From the NCBI GenBank assembly GCA_903930535.1, contig CAIYYX010000087.1, forward strand, positions 1-64,000: a stretch of 64,000 bases of DNA, written 5' to 3'. The notes beneath the pieces were generated by a model. It did no database searches. It was given only the letters and a program-made list of their open reading frames with translations, and was not told where the DNA came from. Below are positions 26,853 through 35,949 of the stretch, one piece after another (within the stretch, counting starts at the first letter, position 1; each line of letters begins with the position of its first letter). A program made the position numbers and the translations under genes. This DNA comes from an uncultured Sterolibacterium sp. (GTDB lineage: Bacteria; Pseudomonadota; Gammaproteobacteria; Burkholderiales; Rhodocyclaceae).

Positions 26853-28592
26853 TCAAACGGCATTGATTTTGATCAGCTGCTCGCGCTGCCGCACCGGATC
26901 TTCCTGGCGCAGCAGGCGGGCGACGCGCCCGCGCAAAAGAGCGCAGTCGCTTTTCATCACCTTCTGCTTGACCTCGAGGAGTTGCGCCGGGTGCATGGAC
27001 AACTGGCGCAGTCCCATGCCAAGCAGCAACCGTGTCAGTCCAGGGTCGCCGGCCATTTCGCCGCATAACGCCACCGGCAGGCCGGCGCGGCGGCCACCGG
27101 CGATGGTCAACGCCACCAGGCGCAGCACCGCCGGATGAAGTTCGTCATAGAGGTAGGCCACGGCTTCGTCGGTGCGGTCGATCGCCAGCGTGTACTGGAT
27201 CAGATCGTTGGTGCCGATCGAGAGAAAATCGAGGTGCTTGAGAAAGGGTCCCAGCGCCAGCGCCGCGGCGGGGATTTCTATCATGCCGCCGATCTCCAGC
27301 GAATCGTCGAATTTCACCTTGGCATCGCGCAACTGTTCCTTGGCGAGACTCACCATCGCCAGGGTCTGCTCGATCTCGTGGGCATGCGCCAGCATGGGCA
27401 CCAAGAGGCGAACCTGGCCGTAGTGCGAGGCGCGCAGGATGGCGCGCAGTTGCGCCAGGAAAATATGCGGCTCGGCCAGGCAGTAACGTATCGCCCGCAT
27501 GCCCAGCGCCGGGTTGGGCTCGATGCGCGCGACGCCGCGCAAGGCGCGGGCGGTCTTGTCTGCGCCGAGATCGAGACTGCGAATGGTCACGGGCTTCCCC
27601 GGCAGGGCCTTGACGACGGAACGATAGGCCTCGAACTGCTCGTCCTCGCCGGGCAGTTCGTCGCGGTTCATGAACAGGAACTCGGTACGGAACAGACCAA
27701 TGCCCGCGGCATCGACTTCCTTGACCTTCTCGATATCCTGGGGCACCTCGATGTTGGCGCAAAGCTGTATCGTCTCGCCATCGAGGGTGATTGAACGCGA
27801 CGTCCGCAGGCGCTTCAGCTTGTTGCGCTCGATCTCCAACTCGCTCTTGCGCAAGCGGTATTCCTGGAGAACGCGGTGATCCGGATCGACGATCAGCACG
27901 CCGCGCGTGCCATCGACGATCAACAAGTCCTCGTCCCGGATCAGCGGCCGGGCATGGTGGAGACCAACCACGGCAGGAATGGCGAGACTCCTGGCGACGA
28001 TGGCCGTGTGCGAGGTGGCGCCGCCCAGGTCGGTGACGAAGCCGCCGATCTTGAGCTGCTTGAACTGTATGGTGTCGGCCGGCGAGAGGTCGTGGGCGAC
28101 GATGATGATGTCCTCGTCGCGGCCGCGCCGGCCGATCTTGTGCCCATGACCGAGCAACACCTTGAGCACGCGCTCGACCACCTGGACGATGTCGTGCTTG
28201 CGCTCGCGCAGATAGGCGTCCTCGATCTCGTCGAACTGCGCGGTGATCTGCTCCAACTGCTGCACCAGGGCCCATTCGGCGTTGCAGCGGCGCTCCCTGA
28301 TCAACTGCCGCGGCACCTCGGCGAGCAGCGGGTCGGTGAGTATCATCGCGTGCAGATCGACGAAGGCCGAGAGTTCGGCAGGCGCGCCGGGCGAGGCACC
28401 GGCCTCGACCTTGAGCACGCCGAGTTCCGCGTGCACCGCGGCGAGAGCGTCATCGAAGCGGATGAGTTCGGCCTCAATGTCGCGCTCCTTCACCTGGTAC
28501 TGCGCCACCTCGAAGGTGGCGTGCGAAACCAGGTGGGCATAGCCTATGGCGATGCCTTGCGAGACGGCGAGACCGTGCAGGACGAAGCTCAT
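26853..28592 (-). CDS. ptsI: PTS enzyme I (phosphoenolpyruvate-protein phosphotransferase)
   Basis: A 579-residue EI that takes phosphate from PEP and passes it to HPr. The phosphohistidine lies in GGATSHTAIVARSL; LFRTEFLFMNRDELP and the C-terminal FDSLEIGGMIEIPAA and FLSIGTNDLIQYT segments form the PEP site. I start at ATG 28592 because GGAGGCAGC stands directly before it and MSFVLHGLAVSQG is the conserved N-terminus. The ribosome-binding site belongs to a repeat element. No sugar EIIB/EIIC gene is nearby. Confidence 0.95.
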   Translation of the reverse strand: MSFVLHGLAVSQGIAIGYAHLVSHATFEVAQYQVKERDIEAELIRFDDALAAVHAELGVLKVEAGASPGAPAELSAFVDLHAMILTDPLLAEVPRQLIRERRCNAEWALVQQLEQITAQFDEIEDAYLRERKHDIVQVVERVLKVLLGHGHKIGRRGRDEDIIIVAHDLSPADTIQFKQLKIGGFVTDLGGATSHTAIVARSLAIPAVVGLHHARPLIRDEDLLIVDGTRGVLIVDPDHRVLQEYRLRKSELEIERNKLKRLRTSRSITLDGETIQLCANIEVPQDIEKVKEVDAAGIGLFRTEFLFMNRDELPGEDEQFEAYRSVVKALPGKPVTIRSLDLGADKTARALRGVARIEPNPALGMRAIRYCLAEPHIFLAQLRAILRASHYGQVRLLVPMLAHAHEIEQTLAMVSLAKEQLRDAKVKFDDSLEIGGMIEIPAAALALGPFLKHLDFLSIGTNDLIQYTLAIDRTDEAVAYLYDELHPAVLRLVALTIAGGRRAGLPVALCGEMAGDPGLTRLLLGMGLRQLSMHPAQLLEVKQKVMKSDCALLRGRVARLLRQEDPVRQREQLIKINAV

Positions 28593-28708
28593 GCTGCCTC
28601 CGAAGGGCCGCGCCCCGAAGGAAGTCCCCTTGTGGGACCCCGAGCCAGGCGCAGCGTGCAGCATGGAGTCCCGCAGGGACGAACCATAGTCACCCCTTTC
28701 CGAGGGGC
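28590..28708 (-). repeat. Dispersed three-hairpin element, copy in the ptsI leader
   Basis: On the minus strand: CCCCT...AGGGG, then GTCCCTGCGGGAC, then a CTTCCTTCGGGG...CCTTCGGAGG hairpin that ends at the ptsI ATG. The order and bases match the copies at 488-600 and 30107-30204. The 28709-28800 stretch further upstream adds two more strong hairpins (GGGCGGCT/AGCCGCCC and GTGGCG...CGCCAC), so the whole ptsH-ptsI gap is structured. Confidence 0.7.
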
Positions 28709-28800
28709 GGAGGTGGGGTGGCGTGGAGCATTGCTCCGCGCCACCGTAGCCGGGCGGCTGTGCAAAGCCGCCCGTGGAACGGGGGTCGGGGGGATGGCCC

Positions 28801-29070
28801 TCACTCCCCCTCCCCGAACTTGTCGGCGATCAGGGTGAGTATCGCCTGCATGGCCTCCTCGGCGCGCTCGCCTTCGGTTTCTATGGTCACTTTCGAACCC
28901 TTTCCCGCGGCCAGCATCATTACCCCCATGATGCTCTTGGCATTGATGCGGCGCTTATTGCGCTCCATCCACACTTCGCAGGGAAAGCTGCCGGCGAGTT
29001 GGGTCAGCTTGGCCGAGGCACGTGCATGCAGGCCGAGCTTGTTCATGATTTCAGCTTCGACGGTAGCCAT
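28801..29070 (-). CDS. ptsH: HPr phosphocarrier protein
   Basis: An 89-residue HPr. Counting from ATG 29070 puts the phosphorylated His at position 15 (GLHARASAKL) and the regulatory Ser at 46 (NAKSIMGVMML), exactly the canonical numbers; this supports ATG 29070 over the TTG one codon earlier. The Ser46 site fits the HPr kinase gene at 16.0 kb. The ATG shares a base with the stop of the EIIA gene. A 208-bp structured gap separates it from ptsI. Confidence 0.95.
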   Translation of the reverse strand: MATVEAEIMNKLGLHARASAKLTQLAGSFPCEVWMERNKRRINAKSIMGVMMLAAGKGSKVTIETEGERAEEAMQAILTLIADKFGEGE

Positions 29071-29459
29071 CAATGCTTCAGCATGTTGATGATACCGTCA
29101 CGGCCGCCGGCCACAGTTTTGGTGATCAAGGTTTCCATGTCCTTGTCGCGATGGTTAAGCGCCCGCAGCAGCATGGGCAGATTGACGCCGGCCACGCCCT
29201 CGATGCGGCCCGGCTGCATCAGTTTCAAGGCGACGTTGGCGGGCGTCGCGCCGAAGATATCGGTCAGCACCAGAATGCCCTTGCCGGAATCGACGAGTCT
29301 CAGCATCTCGCGCGCCAACGGCAGGGCATCGAGCGGATCGTCCTGGGCGGAGACACCCAACTGGGCGATCTGCAGGGGACGCTTGTTGAGCACATGACAA
29401 GCGCACTGGATCAGCGATTCGCCCAGGCTGCCATGGGTGACGAGAAGGAGTCCTATCAT
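29070..29459 (-). CDS. PTS EIIA, mannose family
   Basis: A 129-residue EIIA of the mannose family (ManX N-terminal domain). The phosphorylated His9 lies in LLLVTHGSLGE, and GILVLTDIFGATPANVA is the family motif. It is not accompanied by EIIB, EIIC or EIID. In betaproteobacteria this EIIA-HPr-EI trio is thought to act in regulation, not sugar uptake. Start ATG 29459 is preferred to the upstream start, which adds a non-conserved leader. Confidence 0.9.
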   Translation of the reverse strand: MIGLLLVTHGSLGESLIQCACHVLNKRPLQIAQLGVSAQDDPLDALPLAREMLRLVDSGKGILVLTDIFGATPANVALKLMQPGRIEGVAGVNLPMLLRALNHRDKDMETLITKTVAGGRDGIINMLKH

Positions 29460-29529
29460 GCTATCGAGCGGCAATGCGATGCGCCCATTGTAGCCCAAGC
29501 CGACGGCTACCCCGTAGCCGTAGCCGCCG

Positions 29530-30675
29530 TCATGGCACGGCCACGATCTTGTTGTCGGGGGCTTCCATTTTCAGGCGCGCATTGAGCGCCTGGGTCACCC
29601 AGATTATCCCGGCGGCGTCGATGCGCATCGCCTCAACGATGCCAAGCCGGGTCGCCTGCTCCCGCCAATCCTTTCCCGAGATGAACAAGGGCTTGCTCGC
29701 CGCGTCCGACAACATTCCGGCCTGAGGGCCCGCGGCAATCAATACGGTGACCGCCTGCGTTCCCTGAGCCGGCAGGCCCGTGCGCGGATCGAGCAGATGG
29801 CTGTAGCGGCTGCCGCCGAGTTCGAAATAGCGCTGGTAGTCGCCCGATGTGCCTATCGCCTCGCCATCCTTGAGATCGAGCGTGGCCAGCGGCGCGGTCG
29901 AGCGCGGGTGCTGGATGCCGACGCGCCAGGGCTTTTCGCCCTTGGCTCCGAGCGCCATGACATTGCCGCCGATGTTGATGAGCGCATTGTTGATGCCGCG
30001 GCCCTTGAGAATGCTGGCGGCACGATCCAACGCTACGCCCTTGAGATAGCCGCCGAAGTCGAGCGCCACAGAATTGTTTCGACTCGTAACGCACGACCTT
30101 TCCCTCATCCCCCTTCCCACGGAAGGGGGTGATGATTGTTCGTCCCTGCGGGACTCCATGTCGTTGGCTGTGTCCTCCTTGGGGCGGCCCGGCGGAGGAC
30201 ACTCCTGATTCCCGACCACAGTCAGGTCGGCGATGGAGGCATGAGCCGCGGCAAGTTCCTTGAGTTTCGCCGCATCAGGCAGTCGCGGCTTGAACTCGTC
30301 GCTGTGGAATCCCCAGAGACCGATCAGTCGTCCTATGCCCGGGTCGAAGAGATAATCGCCTTTTGCGGCAACGCTCTGGGCATCCCTGATCAGGGCGGCA
30401 AGTTCGGCCGAGATCTCGTGCGCCCGTCCGGCGGCAATGGCCTCGTTCAGTGCCGTGAGTTCGGACGGCTGCCAGGCATGATAGGCATGGTGGAGGCGGT
30501 CGAACTCGCGCAGCACCTCCGCCGCCGCGGCGCCCGCCTTGTCTTTCTCTTCGCCGTATATCAGCACCTCGACGCGGGTGCCAAAGACGTAGGATTCCTT
30601 CTGCAGCAGAGGCTCTTTTGCGCAGGCGACAAGCAGAAGCGCGATCAGCGCAAGGGATAGAAGTCTTGTTGCCAT
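29530..30675 (-). CDS. apbE: FAD:protein FMN transferase (ApbE), with an in-frame repeat insertion
   Basis: A 381-residue lipoprotein that attaches FMN to threonine residues of partner flavoproteins. It has a signal peptide with lipobox LVAC (about residues 14-17), YVFGTRVEVLIYG, GIGRLIGLWGF, LDFGGYLKGVALDRA and the late GTSGDYQRYF and RYSHLLDPRTG motifs. Between about residues 157 and 190 it carries a Pro/Arg/Glu-rich stretch (from ECPPPGRPKED) that family members lack and that is encoded by the repeat at 30107-30204. The reading frame stays open, so the protein may still work. It lies between gshB and the PTS genes. Confidence 0.9.
   Translation of the reverse strand: MATRLLSLALIALLLVACAKEPLLQKESYVFGTRVEVLIYGEEKDKAGAAAAEVLREFDRLHHAYHAWQPSELTALNEAIAAGRAHEISAELAALIRDAQSVAAKGDYLFDPGIGRLIGLWGFHSDEFKPRLPDAAKLKELAAAHASIADLTVVGNQECPPPGRPKEDTANDMESRRDEQSSPPSVGRGMRERSCVTSRNNSVALDFGGYLKGVALDRAASILKGRGINNALINIGGNVMALGAKGEKPWRVGIQHPRSTAPLATLDLKDGEAIGTSGDYQRYFELGGSRYSHLLDPRTGLPAQGTQAVTVLIAAGPQAGMLSDAASKPLFISGKDWREQATRLGIVEAMRIDAAGIIWVTQALNARLKMEAPDNKIVAVP
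30107..30204. repeat. Three-hairpin element inserted in frame inside apbE
   Basis: On the plus strand: CCCCCTTCC/GGAAGGGGG (30109-30130), GTCCCTGCGGGAC (30142-30154) and GTCCTCC...GGAGGAC around GGGGCGGCCC (30172-30200). The same three-part order occurs before the hydrolase gene and before ptsI. Here the element lies antisense to apbE and is read through without a stop. Insert limits are estimated by eye. Confidence 0.75.
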
Positions 30676-30680
30676 GGTCT

Positions 30681-31628
30681 TCAAGTCCCCTTGCAGTTCC
30701 ACTCCAGTGCGTCGATGAATAGCGCTGCCACATCGCAGCCGCTTTGCTCCCTGATCTCGACGAAACAGGTCGGACTGGTGACGTTGATTTCAGTCAGGTA
30801 GTCGCCGATCACGTCGAGGCCTACGAGGAGCAGGCCGCGCGCAGCGAGTATCGGGCCCAGCGTCGTCGCAATTTCGAGATCCCTGGCGGATAGGGGTTGG
30901 GCCACGCCTGTGCCGCCGGCGGCGAGATTGCCGCGCGACTCCCCCGCCTTCGGGATGCGCGCCAGGGCATAAGGCACGGGCTTCCCGGCGATCAACAGGA
31001 TGCGCTTGTCGCCCTTCCTGATCTCGGGAATATAACGCTGCGCCATGATGGTCCGCGTGCCGTGCGCGGTAAGAGTTTCGACAATGACATTGCGGTTCGG
31101 GTCGGAGCGTCCGACACGGAAGATTGAACTGCCGCCCATGCCGTCCAGGGGCTTGAGTATCGCGTCGCCCATCTCCTCGATGAAGGCATCGAGGTCGACG
31201 GCATCGCGCGCCACCAGCGTCGTCGCAGTGAATTGCGGGAACTCCGTGATGGCGATTTTCTCATTGTGGTCGCGGATTGCCCGCGCCCTGTTGAACACTT
31301 TTGCGCCCTGTGCCTCGGCGCGCTCCAGGAGCCAGGTGGCGGCGACATACTCGAAATCAAAGGGCGGATCCTGGCGCATCAGCACGGCGTCGAAAGCGGT
31401 GAGCGGTTGGTGCTCGCGTTCCATTTCCGCGCACCACAAGGCGTGATCGTCTGACAGCATCAGACGTGTGGCTGCGGCGCCGACCACGCCATCCCGCCAG
31501 GTCAGCGCCTCGCGCATGATGGCATGCACCTCGTGGCCACGGCGGTGCGCCTCGCGCATCATGGCGACGCTGGAGTCCTTGTAGGCCTTCAGGGAGGCCA
31601 GCGGATCGAGGATGAAGGCAATGCGCAT
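30681..31628 (-). CDS. gshB: Glutathione synthetase
   Basis: A 315-residue ATP-grasp enzyme that adds glycine to gamma-glutamylcysteine. MRIAFILDPLASLKAYKDSS at the N-terminus, RQDPPFDFEYV, KPLDGMGGSSIFRV (ATP-binding loop), GDKRILLIAGKPVPYALARIP and EINVTSPTCFVEI are all diagnostic. Length is standard. It lies downstream of gshA on the same strand, separated by an 80-bp gap holding a TAGGTCGG palindrome, and 5 bp before apbE. Confidence 0.96.
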   Translation of the reverse strand: MRIAFILDPLASLKAYKDSSVAMMREAHRRGHEVHAIMREALTWRDGVVGAAATRLMLSDDHALWCAEMEREHQPLTAFDAVLMRQDPPFDFEYVAATWLLERAEAQGAKVFNRARAIRDHNEKIAITEFPQFTATTLVARDAVDLDAFIEEMGDAILKPLDGMGGSSIFRVGRSDPNRNVIVETLTAHGTRTIMAQRYIPEIRKGDKRILLIAGKPVPYALARIPKAGESRGNLAAGGTGVAQPLSARDLEIATTLGPILAARGLLLVGLDVIGDYLTEINVTSPTCFVEIREQSGCDVAALFIDALEWNCKGT

Positions 31629-31644
31629 GATCTAATATCCAATC

Positions 31645-31715
31645 GGCAGGTCGGGCTTCAGCCCGACGCTTTTGGTCTCAATAGTCGTTGTCGGACTTTA
31701 GCCCGACCTACGCGG
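31645..31715. repeat. Palindromic repeat with TAGGTCGG core, copy 3
   Basis: GGTCGGGCTTCAGCCCGAC (31649-31667) is one hairpin and GTCGGACTTTAGCCCGAC (31690-31707) another, and the outer ends pair as well. The element lies between gshA and gshB, and the TAG stop of gshA (31708-31710 on the minus strand) belongs to its GTAGGTCGGGC edge. Confidence 0.75.
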
Positions 31716-33015
31716 TCCGTTCCAGTTCAAAGGCAGCGGCGACCATCGCCAGGCGCGCCACAACGCCGTAAGCGTAAAAGCGGTTGGGCGGCGCATCCGG
31801 CGCCTGAGTCGAGTCGGGCAGGGTGCAGCCTGTCTCGAAGGCCAGGGGCTTGAAACTCATGCCGGGGGCGTTCAGGTTTTCGTCTATGCCGCGGCTGGTA
31901 TTGACGCGATAGAAACCGCCGACGACATAGCGGTCGATCATGTAGATGACCGGCTCGGCGACACCGTCATCCACCTTTTCGTAGGTTGGCACCCCTTCCT
32001 GGATGATCACCTCGGTCACCTGCAGGCCTTCCTTGCCCACCGACATCTTGTTGCGCTGCTTGCGGTTCAGGCCCTTCACCTCGGATGCGTCATGCACCGT
32101 CATGATGCCCATGCCATAGGTACCGGCGTCGGCCTTGACGATGACGAAGGGCTTCTCCTTGACGCCGTATTCCTTGTACTTGGCACGGATGCGGAAGAGC
32201 AAGGTGTCTACGTTTGCGGCCAGGCACTCTTCGCCGGCGCGCTCCTGAAAATTGACCTCGCCGCAGACCTCGAAGCCGGGATTGATCAGCCAAGGGTCGA
32301 TGTCGAGATGTTCAGCGAAGCTTTGGGCCACCTCGTTGTAAGCAGAAAAATGCTGGGACTTGCGCCGCACATGCCAGCCAGCGTGCAGCGGCGGCAGGAG
32401 GAACTGCTCGTGAAGATTCCTGAGGACTTCCGGCACGCCTGCGGATAAGTCGTTGTTGAGCAGGATCGCACAGGGGTCGAAACCCTCCAGGCCCAGCCGG
32501 CGCCCCGCAGGACCGAGGCGCTTCAAGGGCTCCAGCGTCAGCTTCTGCCCATCCGGCAGATCGAGCGTCGTGGCCTCGGCGATCTCCGGCAGCAGGGTGC
32601 CGATGCGCACGTTGAGACCCGTATGGTGCAGAATGGAAGCCAGCCTGGCGACGTTCTGCAGATAGAACATGTTGCGCGTATGACTCTCGGGAATCAGCAG
32701 CAGATTCCTCGCCTCGGGGCAGATCTTCTCTATCGCCGCCATCGCCGCCTGCACGCACAGCGGCAGGAAAGAGGGATTGAGGTTGTTGAAGCCGCCGGGA
32801 AAAAGATTGGTGTCGACGGGCGCCAGCTTGAAGCCGGCGTTCCTGAGATCCACCGAGGTATAGAAAGGCGGCGTGTGCTCCAGCCATTGCGAGCGCAGCC
32901 ATTGCTCGATCATCGTGTCACCGGTGAGAAAGCGCTGCTCGAGTTCGAGTATGGGGCCGGACAGGGCCGTAGTCAGATTCGGGACCATTTTATTCTTCTC
33001 TGTTTGGGAATTCAT
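31708..33015 (-). CDS. gshA: Glutamate-cysteine ligase (betaproteobacterial type)
   Basis: A 435-residue ligase making gamma-glutamylcysteine. It belongs to the proteobacterial GshA family of about 430 residues that is unlike E. coli GshA. TSVDLRNAGFKLAPVDTNLFPGGFNNL near residue 55, PESHTRN, LFRIRAKYKEYGVKEKPFVIVKADAGTYGMGIM (ATP-grasp-like) and MIDRYVVGGFYRVN are its landmarks. ATG 32988 (MVPNLTT) is an alternative start. It pairs with gshB to complete glutathione synthesis. Confidence 0.92.
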   Translation of the reverse strand: MNSQTEKNKMVPNLTTALSGPILELEQRFLTGDTMIEQWLRSQWLEHTPPFYTSVDLRNAGFKLAPVDTNLFPGGFNNLNPSFLPLCVQAAMAAIEKICPEARNLLLIPESHTRNMFYLQNVARLASILHHTGLNVRIGTLLPEIAEATTLDLPDGQKLTLEPLKRLGPAGRRLGLEGFDPCAILLNNDLSAGVPEVLRNLHEQFLLPPLHAGWHVRRKSQHFSAYNEVAQSFAEHLDIDPWLINPGFEVCGEVNFQERAGEECLAANVDTLLFRIRAKYKEYGVKEKPFVIVKADAGTYGMGIMTVHDASEVKGLNRKQRNKMSVGKEGLQVTEVIIQEGVPTYEKVDDGVAEPVIYMIDRYVVGGFYRVNTSRGIDENLNAPGMSFKPLAFETGCTLPDSTQAPDAPPNRFYAYGVVARLAMVAAAFELERTA

Positions 33016-33051
33016 CTTACACCATCCCTTCAGGGACCCTAGAGTCGCCCT

Positions 33052-34209
33052 TCAGGACTTGGCGAAGGGGACGAACCCCTCAGGCAGCAACACCTGCTCC
33101 AGGCTGCGCTGGGCGAAGAGATGGCGGCCGTCGCAGACAAAGCCCAGCTCATGCCAATCGACCTCGTTCAGCAAAGTGACCAGCTCGCCGAGGTCATCAT
33201 GGGAGAGGCCCTGCCGCCTGGGAAAAAGGGCGAGCACGGCACCATCGTAGTTCTTGCAGTCGTTGAGAAAAAATGGCTGCTGCATCCGCGTCTTGCCATT
33301 GACGTAGATGCGCGGCGCGTCCGACATGGGGTGGTGGCGGCCCCAGCGCCACCAGTTCGACTCGTCGAACTTCGTCACACGCCGAGCCAGCAGGCGTTCC
33401 TTGAACTGCTCCAGGTAGGGCAACTTCAGCTCGTAAATCATGCGCCGCAGCTCACCCGTCTGAGCCGTGCGCGAGCAGACGAAGTCGGCATTGCCGAATT
33501 CGCTATTGGCATAAATTTCGTCGGCGCCGGAGACGCCGCCGACCTTGACGTCGAAAACTGAAGACAGGGGGATGCTGTAGATGCCGCGGGTGAACATCAG
33601 CTGGCCGCCGGCCTGGCGCATGCGCCTGCCGTCAGTCAGGCGACGTCCGAAGTTGCCGCGCTCGAAGCGCCAGACCAGGCAATTGGGCAGCGCGCCGGAA
33701 AATATTTTCGCATCCCCCAGCTCGATCATGTCGGTGAAGCTGCCCTGGTCGAAGAGCCAGGTGTTGAGCATCGCCGCGCCCGTGGCCTTGAGGAAATCGC
33801 GCGGCGTGATGAAAATGAGTTCGCCGCCGGGCTTGAGATGGCGCACGCATTTCTCGATGAAATGGAGGCAGAGGTTGGCGTGACCATTCAGGAGCGAAGA
33901 GGCGAGATGCTTCCTGGTCTGCGCCAGGATGTCGCGCGCCTTGACGTAGGGCGGATTACTGATGATGGTGTCGAACTTCTCTTCCTCCGGATAGGAAAAG
34001 AAGTCGAGATTCAGCGAGCCCGGCGGGCAATGACGGGGATCAATCTCGATGGCGACGCAGCCTGGCAACTGCCGCGAAAAGGCGCCGTCGCCGCAGGACG
34101 GATCGAGCGTGCGTCCCTGGTTTTTCATCAGGTCCAGCATGCGCGAGACGACGGCCGACGGCGTGAATACCTGGCCGAGGACGGCGACGTCGTGAGTTTT
34201 CTCTGTCAT
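33052..34209 (-). CDS. N6-adenine DNA methyltransferase-like protein
   Basis: A 385-residue class I SAM methyltransferase. GQVFTPSAVVSRMLDLM and LDPSCGDGAFSRQL (motif I) are followed by ISNPPYVKARD (motif IV, the NPPY catalytic signature of N6-adenine enzymes). The C-terminal half (about 200 residues) could be a target-recognition domain. No restriction endonuclease or specificity gene is adjacent, so it is either an orphan methylase or a member acting on another substrate. Start ATG 34209. It lies upstream of gshA on the same strand. Confidence 0.82.
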   Translation of the reverse strand: MTEKTHDVAVLGQVFTPSAVVSRMLDLMKNQGRTLDPSCGDGAFSRQLPGCVAIEIDPRHCPPGSLNLDFFSYPEEEKFDTIISNPPYVKARDILAQTRKHLASSLLNGHANLCLHFIEKCVRHLKPGGELIFITPRDFLKATGAAMLNTWLFDQGSFTDMIELGDAKIFSGALPNCLVWRFERGNFGRRLTDGRRMRQAGGQLMFTRGIYSIPLSSVFDVKVGGVSGADEIYANSEFGNADFVCSRTAQTGELRRMIYELKLPYLEQFKERLLARRVTKFDESNWWRWGRHHPMSDAPRIYVNGKTRMQQPFFLNDCKNYDGAVLALFPRRQGLSHDDLGELVTLLNEVDWHELGFVCDGRHLFAQRSLEQVLLPEGFVPFAKS

Positions 34210-34439
34210 GGCGGAATTCGGCAAGCAAGGCATGGGGTGAACTGCCGCTAGTTTACAGGGAAGCCGGCACAAGCGGAAGTTTGGGCCGTTTCATCTGTCT
34301 AGGCACACTAACGACTTTCTTGACAAGCCATGGCGGCGCCTCTATAAGCTTTCACCTGATCAGTCCAGCCGGCAGAGCGATCATGATCTGCCCATGACAT
34401 TGCGCAACGAGTTCAAACGAGTTACCGGAAACCGGAAAA

Positions 34440-35891
34440 ATGGAAAAATTAGCGACGGGCAATTCCCTTGACCTGCGTGTCTGGCTCGACAAGGTCAGGG
34501 CGCTGGGTGAACTGACCGACGTACTGGGCGCCGACTGGAATCTGGAACTGGGCGCCATCAGCGAACTCAATGCCAAGAAGGCTGTGCCACCGGCACTGCT
34601 CTTCGACGAGATTACCGGCTATGCGAAAGGCTTCCGGATAGTGACCTGCAGCACCAGCAGCCCTGTCCGCCTATCGACCATGTTGAACCTGGAGATAGAG
34701 CGGTCCCATCTCAAACTCGTGCAGGCGATTCGCGGCAAGCCCAGGCAGTGGCAGGCAGAGGCGGCAGATTACGATCCGGTGCCCGCCCAGACTGGTCCGA
34801 TCTTCGAGAATGTCCAGAGTGGCGATGAGGTCGACGTCTACACCTTCCCGTCACCGCTATGGCACGAGAAGGATGGCGGCCGCTATATCGGTACCGGCTG
34901 CATGGTGGCGACCCGCGACCTGGATTCCGGCTGGGTCAATGTCGGGGCCTACCGCGTCATGATTCATGACAGGAATCACGTCGGCCTCAACATGATTGCC
35001 TCCAAGCACGGGGCGATCCAGTACGACAAATACATGGCTGCGGGAAAACCCTTCCCGGTGGTCATCGTGCTCGGCTGCGACCCTCTCGGCTATACCATCT
35101 CCGGCCTCGAGGTCCCGTTCGGGATGTGCGAATACAACTATATGGGCGCCATCCTGAAAGAGCCGCTCTCGGTCGTCCATGGCGAACTCACCGGCCTGCC
35201 GTTTCCGAGCGCCGCCGAAATCGTCCTGGAGGGCTGGGCCTACCCGGGAGACCAGCGCAACGAGGGCCCGTTTGGCGAGTTTCATGGCTATTATTCCGGC
35301 CATGCAGAATCGACGCCGGTGGTCACCGTCGAGCGCATCTATTACCGCAATAACCCGATCATCATGGGCAGCGCGGTATCCAAACCACCGCACGACTACT
35401 CTTACTCCAAGGCAGTATTACGCTCGGCGATGCTCTCCGACGCGTTGCAGGCGGCCGGCGTGCCTGACGTGGAAGCCACCTGGGCGCATGAGATCGGCGG
35501 CGCCAGGATGTTCAATGTCGTCGCCATCCGCCAGCGCTATGCCGGGCACGCGCGGCAGGCCGGCCATATCCTCAGCCAGTGCGGGGTCGGCGTCTACCTG
35601 TCAAGATATGCGATTGTGGTCGATGAGGACATCGATCCTTCCAATCTTCATGAAGTAATGTGGGCGGTCGCGACCCGCACCGACCCGGATCTGGATATCG
35701 ACATCATCAAGCGGGGCACGGGCTCGAAGGCCGATCCGATGGCTGTTGCCTATCAGCACAAGGGCTTCACGTCGAAAGCGGTGATCGATGCCTGTCGTCC
35801 CTTCGACCATCTCAGCGAATTCCCGCCCGTGGCCGAAGCCAGCAGAGAGTTGCAGGACAAGACCAGGGAGAAATGGCAGCACATTCTGTGA
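34440..35891 (+). CDS. UbiD-family (de)carboxylase 1
   Basis: A 483-residue decarboxylase using prenylated FMN. The catalytic Glu pair is in EGPFGEFHGYYSG (near residue 277-282), the Arg in VGAYRVMIHDRNHVG, and YTFPSPLWHEKDGGRYIGTG is the family prFMN-pocket stretch. Substrate is not known; relatives act on aromatic, heteroaromatic and alpha,beta-unsaturated acids. It opens a block with a GMC oxidoreductase, a TctC protein and another UbiD, and starts after a 230-bp leader with no recognised regulator gene. No ubiX is in the window. Confidence 0.9.
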   Translation: MEKLATGNSLDLRVWLDKVRALGELTDVLGADWNLELGAISELNAKKAVPPALLFDEITGYAKGFRIVTCSTSSPVRLSTMLNLEIERSHLKLVQAIRGKPRQWQAEAADYDPVPAQTGPIFENVQSGDEVDVYTFPSPLWHEKDGGRYIGTGCMVATRDLDSGWVNVGAYRVMIHDRNHVGLNMIASKHGAIQYDKYMAAGKPFPVVIVLGCDPLGYTISGLEVPFGMCEYNYMGAILKEPLSVVHGELTGLPFPSAAEIVLEGWAYPGDQRNEGPFGEFHGYYSGHAESTPVVTVERIYYRNNPIIMGSAVSKPPHDYSYSKAVLRSAMLSDALQAAGVPDVEATWAHEIGGARMFNVVAIRQRYAGHARQAGHILSQCGVGVYLSRYAIVVDEDIDPSNLHEVMWAVATRTDPDLDIDIIKRGTGSKADPMAVAYQHKGFTSKAVIDACRPFDHLSEFPPVAEASRELQDKTREKWQHIL

Positions 35892-35949
35892 TGAATTTCG
35901 CCGTTTGGCATTCCCGGCATGATTCGCTGCCGACGATGGAGAAGCCGCA

